A stretch of 6,888 nucleotides of DNA from an uncultured Clostridia bacterium (lineage in GTDB: Bacteria > Bacillota > Clostridia > Christensenellales > Borkfalkiaceae). Below are positions 1 to 5,430 of the stretch, one piece after another. Location: NCBI GenBank assembly GCA_946637575.1, contig CAMPBJ010000052.1, forward strand, positions 1 to 6,888. Reading direction: 5' to 3'. Position 1 is the first letter of the stretch. Every line of letters begins with the position of its first letter. The notes below the pieces were generated by a model. It was not told the DNA's origin, did no database searches, and saw only the letters and a list, made by a program, of their open reading frames with translations. Both the position numbers and the translations under genes were made by a program.

Positions 1-1
1 A

Positions 2-124
2 GGCGGTATTGAAAAAGGCGAAAACGTTCTCGTTTATAAGGCAAGCAAAAATCTTGTTTTCTTAAGAAAAAGCGACTTTAATTTTTATAAAAGAGTCGCG
101 GATAAGTTTCAAACCGAGGTGTAA
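2..124 (+). CDS. nadK: NAD kinase, C-terminal end (5' truncated by window)
   Basis: An open frame enters from the left edge and ends at TAA 122-124, giving the last 40 residues of a protein. NAD kinase phosphorylates NAD to NADP in the cytoplasm. The visible tail, with an LRKSDFNFYKRVADKF stretch near the end, resembles the end of the NadK beta-sandwich domain, where a basic-aromatic F-x-x-R-(V/L)-x-x-K-(F/L) segment closes the protein. The catalytic GGDGT and NE motifs lie outside the window, so the call rests on this tail plus context: nadK directly before argR and recN is a standard Firmicutes arrangement. Only 2 nt separate its stop from the argR ATG, so the genes are surely cotranscribed. 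The family assignment is inference from a short fragment. Confidence 0.72.
   Translation, partial: GGIEKGENVLVYKASKNLVFLRKSDFNFYKRVADKFQTEV
116..121 (+). promoter_or_regulatory. argR ribosome binding site inside the nadK 3' end
   Basis: GAGGTG forms the last two sense codons of the upstream gene and lies 5 nt before the argR ATG at 127. It supports that start and suggests translational coupling of nadK and argR. Confidence 0.7.
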
Positions 125-126
125 AC

Positions 127-573
127 ATGACCAAAAAGGAAAGACTTATTAAAATCGAAAGAATAATTACAGAAAACGAAGTAAGCACGCAAGAAGAACT
201 GACAGACCTATTAAATAATGAGGGGCTGTCCGTTTCGCAAGCGTCTGTTTCGAGATATATAAAGGAACTTAACCTTATCAAAACCGAAGGCGTTTCAAAA
301 AAATTCCGCTACGTTAAAGCGGGAAAGTTAAACGGGGAGATTCCGCAAAAGATAGTTGATCTTTTTAAGCAGATAACGGTTTCCGTTGTTTCCGCAGGAA
401 ATCTCGTAGTTATAAAAACGCTTGCAGGCAACGGATCTTCCGCCGGTATGGCGGTGGACGCAATGCATTTTCCACAAGTTTTAGGCTGCGTTGCGGGTGA
501 TGATACTCTTCTTGTCGTAACAAAAACCGAGTCCGACGCCGATGTTTTGATAAAAAGTTTACGGATGATCTGA
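127..573 (+). CDS. argR: Arginine repressor ArgR
   Basis: This 148-residue protein has the usual ArgR length and layout. ArgR is a hexameric, arginine-dependent DNA-binding regulator that represses arginine biosynthesis and often activates catabolism. Residues about 1-70 form the winged-helix DNA-binding domain, with the recognition-helix signature SQASVSRYIKEL at 37-48. Residues about 75-148 form the oligomerisation and arginine-binding domain, with TLAGNGSSAGMAVDAM at 98-113 (family TLPGNA..VA..ID) and GCVAGDDTLLVV at 120-131. The two Asp of GDD (125-126) correspond to the arginine-contacting residues of the family. One oddity is Tyr44, where most homologues have Asp (SRDIKEL). The start is fixed by GAGGTG 5 nt upstream. 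Its TGA (571-573) shares one base with the recN ATG. The argR-recN pair is conserved in Firmicutes without an obvious functional link. No clear ARG box is visible before the gene, although its operon promoter lies outside the window. Confidence 0.96.
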   Translation: MTKKERLIKIERIITENEVSTQEELTDLLNNEGLSVSQASVSRYIKELNLIKTEGVSKKFRYVKAGKLNGEIPQKIVDLFKQITVSVVSAGNLVVIKTLAGNGSSAGMAVDAMHFPQVLGCVAGDDTLLVVTKTESDADVLIKSLRMI

Positions 574-2270
574 TGTTAGAAAAACTCGTTATTAAAAACG
601 TTGCGCTTATAGAGCGCGCGGAAATTGACTTTACGGACGGACTTAACGTCCTGTCCGGCGAAACGGGTGCGGGTAAATCCGTTATTTTGGAGTCCTTAAA
701 CTTTGTTTTAGGCGCAAAAGCGGATAAAACGCTCGTTCGTAGCGGGGAAACGGAGTGTTTCGTTTCCGCGCTTTTTGACGTGTCAGATAATAACGAAATA
801 AAGACTTTACTGTCAGATAACGGATTTGAATACGACGATAAACTTCTTATATCGAGAAAGTTCGGTTTAGACGGCAAGTCTTCGATAAAACTTAACGGCG
901 AGCCTTTGACTTCTTCGGTTTTGAGAAAGTTTACCGCGGTTTTAGTCGACGTTCACGGGCAAAGCGAACACTATTCGCTTCTTAAAAGTACAAATCAGTT
1001 AAGACTTATCGACCTTTTCGGCGGTGAAGAGATAAAGAGATATAAAGAAGAATTACACGAACTTTTTACCGAATATAAGAAAATAAAAGAAGAATTGTCC
1101 ACGCTCGGCGGCGATGAAAGTCAAAGACTCGTTTTACTGGATATTTTGAATTTCCAGATAAAGGAGATCGAGGACGCCGACTTAAAAGATAACGAAGAAG
1201 ATGAACTTTTAGCCGCAAAGCAAAGACTTTTGTATAAAGAAAAGATAGTCGAATCCCTCGGCGGACTTAAAGAACTTCTAAACGGTGAAAACGGTGTAAA
1301 CGACCTGCTTTTAACTTCCGCGCGTACGGTATCGCAGATAAGTAACCTATCCGACGAGTATAAAGAACTTAGTGACAGAGTCTATAACGTTCAGGCGGAG
1401 TGTCAGGACATTGCGGATACCGCGGAAAGCCTTTTGGACGGTGTTGAGGAAGAAGAGATAAGTTTAGACGAAGTCGAAGAAAGGCTCTCAAAAATCAAAG
1501 CGTTAAAGAAAAAATACGGCGAAACGATAGAAGATATAAACGCCTTCAAAGAAAAAGCGGTATCGGATAGGGAAAGACTTTTAAATTCAAACGAATTAGC
1601 GGAGATTCTACTTGATAAAAAGTTAAAATCGGAAGATAAAATCTACGATCTATATCTTGTTTTAAGCGATATCAGAAAAAAATACGCCGAAGAGTTTTCA
1701 AAAAGAGTCGTTAAAGAACTCGTTACTCTCGGTATGAAGAACGCAAAATTTGAAATCAGGTTTAACGAGCCCATAACAAAAGAAGAGTGCAAGTTTACCG
1801 AAGAAAACGGAATTGACGATTTATCCTTCTATTTTTCCGCGAACTTGGGAGAACCCGTCAAACCGCTTTCGGAAATAATAAGCGGCGGTGAAATGTCCAG
1901 ATTTATGCTTGCGATAAAGGCGCAGACCGCGGTTTATAACGATATCGGCACTTTTGTTTTCGACGAGATCGACGCGGGACTTAGCGGAAATACGGCATAC
2001 GTCGTCGCGCAAAAGTTTATTGAAATATCGAAGGGCGCGCAAATCATTGCGATAAGTCATTTACCGCAGATCACCGCCTTTGCCGACACAAACTTCTTTA
2101 TCAGAAAAATCGAAACGGACGATAAGACAGTTACAACCGTTAAAAAACTTGAAGAAGACGAGAAGGTAATTGAGATCGCAAGGCTTTTGGGCGGTGACGA
2201 GTCGAGCGAATCCGCAATGCTTAACGCAAAAGAACTGATAAATAAAGCAAAAGAATTAAAAAACGCATAA
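573..2270 (+). CDS. recN: DNA repair protein RecN (SMC-like ATPase)
   Basis: RecN is a cytoplasmic SMC-family ATPase recruited early to DNA double-strand breaks, where it helps RecA-dependent recombinational repair. The 565-residue length is normal (E. coli about 553, B. subtilis about 576). The N-terminal ATPase half carries MLEKLVIKNVALIERAEIDF and Walker A GETGAGKS at 29-36, followed by the family-typical LESLNFVLGAKAD. The middle, roughly 150-380, is Lys/Glu-rich with heptad-like spacing and holds the RecN-type segment LLDILNFQIKEIEDADL; it is the short antiparallel coiled coil. The C-terminal half has the ABC signature SGGEMSR at 437-443, Walker B TFVFDEIDAGLSG at 460-472 (Asp464/Glu465) and the switch histidine in ISHLPQITAFAD (His496). 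All catalytic motifs are intact. Its ATG overlaps the argR stop (TGATG) and has only a weak GGATGA upstream, so translation is probably coupled. A hairpin terminator follows 10 nt after the stop. Confidence 0.98.
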   Translation: MLEKLVIKNVALIERAEIDFTDGLNVLSGETGAGKSVILESLNFVLGAKADKTLVRSGETECFVSALFDVSDNNEIKTLLSDNGFEYDDKLLISRKFGLDGKSSIKLNGEPLTSSVLRKFTAVLVDVHGQSEHYSLLKSTNQLRLIDLFGGEEIKRYKEELHELFTEYKKIKEELSTLGGDESQRLVLLDILNFQIKEIEDADLKDNEEDELLAAKQRLLYKEKIVESLGGLKELLNGENGVNDLLLTSARTVSQISNLSDEYKELSDRVYNVQAECQDIADTAESLLDGVEEEEISLDEVEERLSKIKALKKKYGETIEDINAFKEKAVSDRERLLNSNELAEILLDKKLKSEDKIYDLYLVLSDIRKKYAEEFSKRVVKELVTLGMKNAKFEIRFNEPITKEECKFTEENGIDDLSFYFSANLGEPVKPLSEIISGGEMSRFMLAIKAQTAVYNDIGTFVFDEIDAGLSGNTAYVVAQKFIEISKGAQIIAISHLPQITAFADTNFFIRKIETDDKTVTTVKKLEEDEKVIEIARLLGGDESSESAMLNAKELINKAKELKNA

Positions 2271-2279
2271 AGTCCTAAG

Positions 2280-2313
2280 AAAAAAGGCTTTCGGGAAACC
2301 GAAAGCCTTTTTT
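2280..2313. terminator. Bidirectional intrinsic terminator between convergent genes
   Basis: Arms GGCTTTCGG (2286-2294) and CCGAAAGCC (2299-2307) pair perfectly over 9 bp with a GAAA loop (a GNRA tetraloop on the plus strand). Six A lie on the left (2280-2285) and six T on the right (2308-2313), so each strand reads as a G+C-containing hairpin followed by a U tract. It sits 10 nt past the recN stop and 15 nt past the stop of the minus-strand gene ending at 2328, and should serve both. Confidence 0.93.
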
Positions 2314-2327
2314 AATTTAGTTTAGAA

Positions 2328-3131
2328 TTACGCTTTTAACTTTCTCCCTTTAACTTTATCTATAATAAAGTAAACGAGTTTAGAAATGCAGACGACGACG
2401 CCCGCCAAGGGGATATAGGTTAAAAGCATTATTTGCGTGAACAAGAAACGGAGTTTATGCGCCGCAAGAACGCTTGCAAGCGTCGATAAAAGCGGAACGC
2501 CCGAACCTTCGTAGATCTGCATATAATCCGCGCCGTATTCGTAGTTTAACGGTGTTGCGATAAGGGAGAGGATCACCATAGGAATCCAACCTCTTATCAT
2601 ATCGATCCAGTCAAGTTTTTTGTATCCGGAGATTAAAAGGAACATGCCGACCGCAAACATCGAAAGGTGGAAAAACATCGAATAGAACGCGCCGAACGTC
2701 CAGAAGGGATACCAGTTTAATCCGTTACATTGAACGATCCCGATCGCGCCGGACAGCAAGCCTATCGTCGTAATAAACGACAAACAGTACTCTTTCGGTT
2801 TACCTTTTTTCCACCAACCTGCAAACAACATAGAGTAGATAAAGAGCGAACATGTGTAAGCGGGGAAGATGCCGTCCATATTAAAGCCCCGTCCCGTAGT
2901 AATGTCGTAATAAGTTTCCCAACTTATTTTGACTATTTCCAAGCACAAGATAACGATAGAGTAGACCTTTAAGAATCTATCAATTTTTTTATGGTCGGTT
3001 TTCCTAATAAGAATAGAAATCGTCGGTACAAGAACAAAAGCAAGAATAATAAAAATTATATGCGGAACGCTGAATAAATCAGACGAAAAGTTTTGTATAT
3101 TGTATTTATAATCAAAAAAACCGTAATTCAT
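2328..3131 (-). CDS. Multi-pass membrane protein, YwaF/TMEM164-like (TIGR02206-type)
   Basis: This 267-residue integral membrane protein has about seven hydrophobic segments, near 22-42, 53-70, 88-106, 115-134, 142-167, 178-194 and 230-256. The C-terminus ends in a basic KVKGRKLKA tail. Features that recall the bacterial YwaF family (TIGR02206), related to eukaryotic TMEM164, are PAYTCSLFIYS at 90-100 (a Cys-Ser-Leu after a Pro, as in the family's LCSL motif), a membrane-embedded FHLSMF with His155, and PLNYEYGADYM at 194-204. Human TMEM164 is reported to be a cysteine-dependent acyltransferase in ether-lipid metabolism. Whether Cys94 plays that role here is inference, and the bacterial function is not established. 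The ATG is supported by AAGAGGA 4 nt upstream and by a promoter at 3152-3180. It lies downstream of the phosphoesterase gene on the same strand, 77 nt apart with no clear terminator between, so it may also be read through from there. Confidence 0.75.
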   Translation of the reverse strand: MNYGFFDYKYNIQNFSSDLFSVPHIIFIILAFVLVPTISILIRKTDHKKIDRFLKVYSIVILCLEIVKISWETYYDITTGRGFNMDGIFPAYTCSLFIYSMLFAGWWKKGKPKEYCLSFITTIGLLSGAIGIVQCNGLNWYPFWTFGAFYSMFFHLSMFAVGMFLLISGYKKLDWIDMIRGWIPMVILSLIATPLNYEYGADYMQIYEGSGVPLLSTLASVLAAHKLRFLFTQIMLLTYIPLAGVVVCISKLVYFIIDKVKGRKLKA

Positions 3132-3151
3132 AAAATCCTCTTTACGTTTAG

Positions 3152-3180
3152 ATTATAACATAGTTCGACATATATTGCAA
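3152..3180 (-). promoter_or_regulatory. Sigma-A-type promoter for the YwaF-like gene
   Basis: Read on the minus strand: -35 TTGCAA (3175-3180, 4 of 6 consensus), a 17-nt spacer, and -10 TATAAT (3152-3157, full consensus) preceded by TGT, making an extended -10. Transcription should begin near 3145, giving a leader of only about 14 nt that still includes the AAGAGGA ribosome binding site. Confidence 0.75.
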
Positions 3181-3208
3181 GTGTTAGTTATGAATAATAA
3201 TTTTGTCC

Positions 3209-4273
3209 TTATATCCTGAATTCACTTCTATCGACAAAGACTGTGTTTACCTTTGTTTCAGTGTCTCTGATCGTAAAATAGGTTGCACCGTTTAAATAGA
3301 CTTCGTCGTCTTCGTAATAGCCGCCGAGTTCGCCGGTTTTTAAGGCGAAAGTCAGCCTTATACCTTCGTGTTTTATCGAAAAACTGTTGCCGTGCTGATG
3401 TCCGCACACTATGTCGGTCGCATTGATCGTCTTTATTGCGTCAAAAAATCCGTTCTGCGCCGTTCCGTATAGGGAATAAGTAACAAAAACGTCGCCTTCT
3501 GCCGTGTTTAAGCCGTTCAAATAGCCCAAAAACGCCGTTCTGTACTCGGGTATCGGCTTATGCATAAAGAACATAGACTCGGGGTAAACGCCGTTGTTCG
3601 CGGTTTTTATCCCATCTGCGTTCCACTTTACCCAAGATATCTGTTCGTCCGTTATTCTATCGAGATAACCTTCGTTAAGCATATAAAGCGATTTTATTAT
3701 CTTACCTTTTTCAGTTACGTTTACAACGTAGTTGCCGAGCGAACCTAAATTGTCGGGACCTTTTGACATAAGGCAGTATTTTCCCTGCATATAGAGGTCA
3801 ACGCAGAAGTTTTCACTCGCCACAGCGGAGTCCTTTTCGTTGCCATAGTCGTGATTACCGAATACGGGCGCATAGGGGATCTTAAATTCGTCGAGCCAGT
3901 TAATAAGCGACGTTAGGGTAATAAGATTTTCATTGCTCCAGGTTTGGTCGCCCGTAAGTGTAATAAGGTCCGGTTTTACGGTGGTTACTAAATAATGTAT
4001 CTCGTTTTTTATCGTTCTTTTGTTAAAAACGTTCTCTAAGTCGCACATCTGAACGTCGGCAAGGTTTAATATAACGAAGTCTTTGCCTTCTTTTTTTTCT
4101 ACGGTCGCAACCGTTTTTATATCGAATTCGTCCGTTTCGCTCCAACTGTACGTCGGCGCGTTTCCTTTAAATCTATAAAAAAACAAAAACCAGACGCAGG
4201 AAAAGGATATGCCGATAATTAAAAGGCATATTGTCGTTAAAAAGACTATTTTTTTAAATACTTTCCCGCTCAT
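3209..4273 (-). CDS. Membrane-anchored calcineurin-like metallophosphoesterase
   Basis: This 354-residue protein has a short basic N-terminus and one hydrophobic segment (about 8-33), then a hydrophilic domain. It is probably anchored in the membrane with its catalytic domain outside. The binuclear-metal phosphoesterase motifs appear in order: LADVQ (Asp73, Gln75), LTGDQT (Asp109), VFGNHDYG (Asn140, His141, Asp142), MHKP (His238) and CGHQHGN (His292, His294). VFGNHD followed by a long acidic stretch and the GDQ motif resemble the Dcr2/PAP29-like branch, but the substrate cannot be read from the sequence. The first motif is D-x-Q rather than D-x-H, a variant known in some subfamilies. Residues 246-275 (FLGYLNGLNTAEGDVFVTYS) probably cover the active site as a lid or loop; this is inference. 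There is no Shine-Dalgarno before the ATG, and the -10 box lies only 7 nt away, which suggests a leaderless message. No alternative ATG exists before the catalytic core. It is divergent from spoIVB. Confidence 0.9.
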   Translation of the reverse strand: MSGKVFKKIVFLTTICLLIIGISFSCVWFLFFYRFKGNAPTYSWSETDEFDIKTVATVEKKEGKDFVILNLADVQMCDLENVFNKRTIKNEIHYLVTTVKPDLITLTGDQTWSNENLITLTSLINWLDEFKIPYAPVFGNHDYGNEKDSAVASENFCVDLYMQGKYCLMSKGPDNLGSLGNYVVNVTEKGKIIKSLYMLNEGYLDRITDEQISWVKWNADGIKTANNGVYPESMFFMHKPIPEYRTAFLGYLNGLNTAEGDVFVTYSLYGTAQNGFFDAIKTINATDIVCGHQHGNSFSIKHEGIRLTFALKTGELGGYYEDDEVYLNGATYFTIRDTETKVNTVFVDRSEFRI

Positions 4274-4280
4274 ATTTTTA

Positions 4281-4289
4281 ATTATAACA
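4281..4289 (-). promoter_or_regulatory. Extended -10 promoter of the phosphoesterase gene (leaderless geometry)
   Basis: On the minus strand TGTTATAAT is a complete extended -10 element (TATAAT at 4281-4286). At normal spacing the -35 position shows only TATCTA, a poor match, consistent with an extended -10 promoter. Transcription would start about 7 nt downstream, at or one base before the ATG at 4273, so the mRNA would have essentially no leader. The same TGTTATAAT 9-mer is used in front of the YwaF-like gene. Confidence 0.6.
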
Positions 4290-4317
4290 CAACGAAAGGA
4301 AAATAGATAGCAAAGCC

Positions 4318-4335
4318 GAATATTTTGAATATTTT
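4318..4335 (+). repeat. Tandem 9-bp repeat upstream of spoIVB
   Basis: Two exact copies of GAATATTTT lie head to tail. Because AATATT is its own reverse complement, the pair also forms AATATT-TTG-AATATT with dyad character. It lies 29-46 nt before the chosen spoIVB ATG, in the divergent intergenic region. It could be a regulator site or chance A+T-rich sequence. Confidence 0.45.
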
Positions 4336-4363
4336 TCTGAAAAAAGCAGACTCTAAAACCATA

Positions 4364-5344
4364 ATGAAAAAAAGAAAAATCATTTTGCTTTTACTTTGTA
4401 TTCTCTTTATCTTCCCGCTATTTTGCGGTAATTACCGAGCATTTGCCGACGATAGCGTGTATCTCGGCGGCGTTCCCGCGGGTTTTTCCGTCAACGAAGA
4501 CGGCGCAAGGGTAGTGGGTATCTCGGACGTTTTAACCGAAAACGGTTTTACTTCACCGGCAAAAGATTCGGGAATAATAATCGGCGACCTGATTCTTTCA
4601 ATAGACGGCACGCCCGTTTTCAGCGCGAAAGATATTGAAAATACAGTCTTAAACGGCGAAAAGAAGATTTTATCTTTAAACCGCGAAGGAGTGATTATCA
4701 TTAAGGACGTTTTTCCTGCTTTATCAGTTGACGGAAAGTATAGGCTCGGAGTCAATATAAGGGATAAAATAACCGGGATAGGAACGATAACCTTTATAAA
4801 AGGAAATAAGTTTGCGTCCCTTGGGCATCCGATCACGGATGAAAGCGGTAAAATTGCAAAAATAAACGGAGGAACTCTTTACGAGGCGACCGTTACCGGG
4901 TTTATCCGCGGAGAAAGATATAAAGCCGGAGAACTTAAAGGAAACATTTTAAGAAATAATAAACTCGGCAATATTACTCTCAATTTAAATAGCGGAGTAT
5001 ACGGCGAAATTACCGAAAACGTTTCCGAAATAAATCTTCCTAAAATAACGTTCGGCGAAGGGAAAATGGGTAAAGCAAAAATATATACGACGGTAAACGG
5101 TAAAATACCCAAAGGGTACGACATATCTATTATAAAAAAAGATTTGGATCAGGAGAACAAAAACTTCGTAATAAGGGTGGAGGACAACGAACTTTTATCT
5201 TTAACCGGCGGGATACTTCAAGGTATGAGCGGAAGCCCCATCGTGCAGGACGGAAAACTCGTAGGCGCGGTTACGCACGTTTTTATAAACGACTCTAAAC
5301 TCGGATATGGGATTGCGATTGAAAATATGAGTAATAACATATAA
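4364..5344 (+). CDS. spoIVB: SpoIVB-type PDZ serine protease (stage IV sporulation, peptidase S55)
   Basis: In B. subtilis SpoIVB is secreted from the forespore into the intermembrane space. There it cleaves SpoIVFA, freeing the SpoIVFB protease to process pro-sigma-K. This copy is 326 residues from the ATG at 4364, shorter than the roughly 425 of B. subtilis. Numbered from that ATG: signal peptide 1-28 with AFA before Asp29, PDZ domain about 47-112 (SGIIIGDLILSIDG), then the S55 domain. The triad is visible: His155 in SLGHPITD, Asp274 in RVEDNELL, and Ser289 in GGILQGMSGSPIVQ. The Asp-Ser spacing of 15 equals that of B. subtilis (Asp363, Ser378). The ending GAVTHVFINDSKLGYGIAIENM is strongly SpoIVB-like. 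The frame stays open to a TTG at 4325 (13 more residues), but the ATG gives a clean MKKRK signal peptide. Neither start has a clear ribosome binding site, and I recognise no sigma-F or sigma-G promoter. No terminator separates it from dacF. Confidence 0.93.
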   Translation: MKKRKIILLLLCILFIFPLFCGNYRAFADDSVYLGGVPAGFSVNEDGARVVGISDVLTENGFTSPAKDSGIIIGDLILSIDGTPVFSAKDIENTVLNGEKKILSLNREGVIIIKDVFPALSVDGKYRLGVNIRDKITGIGTITFIKGNKFASLGHPITDESGKIAKINGGTLYEATVTGFIRGERYKAGELKGNILRNNKLGNITLNLNSGVYGEITENVSEINLPKITFGEGKMGKAKIYTTVNGKIPKGYDISIIKKDLDQENKNFVIRVEDNELLSLTGGILQGMSGSPIVQDGKLVGAVTHVFINDSKLGYGIAIENMSNNI

Positions 5345-5372
5345 TATCTAACGATCTTTATCATATTTATGT

Positions 5373-5400
5373 TAGACATAAGCGCATAAAACCATATAAA
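5373..5400 (+). promoter_or_regulatory. Sigma-A-like promoter of dacF
   Basis: TAGACA (5373-5378, 5 of 6) and TATAAA (5395-5400, 5 of 6) are separated by 16 nt. The start would be near 5407, leaving a leader of about 24 nt that includes AAGGAG. A short inverted repeat, TTATG (5367-5371) / CATAA (5377-5381), overlaps the -35 box; at 5 bp it may be chance. I see no better match to the sigma-F or sigma-G patterns used by sporulation dacF genes. Confidence 0.6.
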
Positions 5401-5430
5401 TTACGGATACTTTTTTTAAGGAGATAAACC

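Noticed and set aside
410..877. Long minus-strand open frame across the argR/recN junction
   Set aside because: It lies antisense to two strongly supported genes, has low-complexity Ser-rich composition, and shows no recognisable domain. The same reasoning applies to the other antisense frames within recN, spoIVB and the minus-strand genes.
3132..3208. Small gene or terminator between the two minus-strand genes
   Set aside because: Apart from the promoter and ribosome binding site of the YwaF-like gene, no hairpin with a T tract and no start codon with a ribosome binding site is visible.
4283..4288. TATAAC as a plus-strand -10 for spoIVB
   Set aside because: The final T is missing, and no reasonable -35 lies 16-18 nt upstream (ACTTTC at 17). 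It is better explained as the reverse of the minus-strand TATAAT.
4326..4339. ARG box (ArgR operator) upstream of spoIVB
   Set aside because: TGAATATTTTTCTG matches only one half of the TGAAT-WWWW-ATTCA pattern, and the neighbouring genes have no arginine link.
5347..5376. TCTAAC/GTTAGA inverted repeat after spoIVB as a terminator
   Set aside because: The stem is only 6 bp with an 18-nt loop and no T tract, so it is not a credible terminator. Read-through from spoIVB into dacF remains possible.
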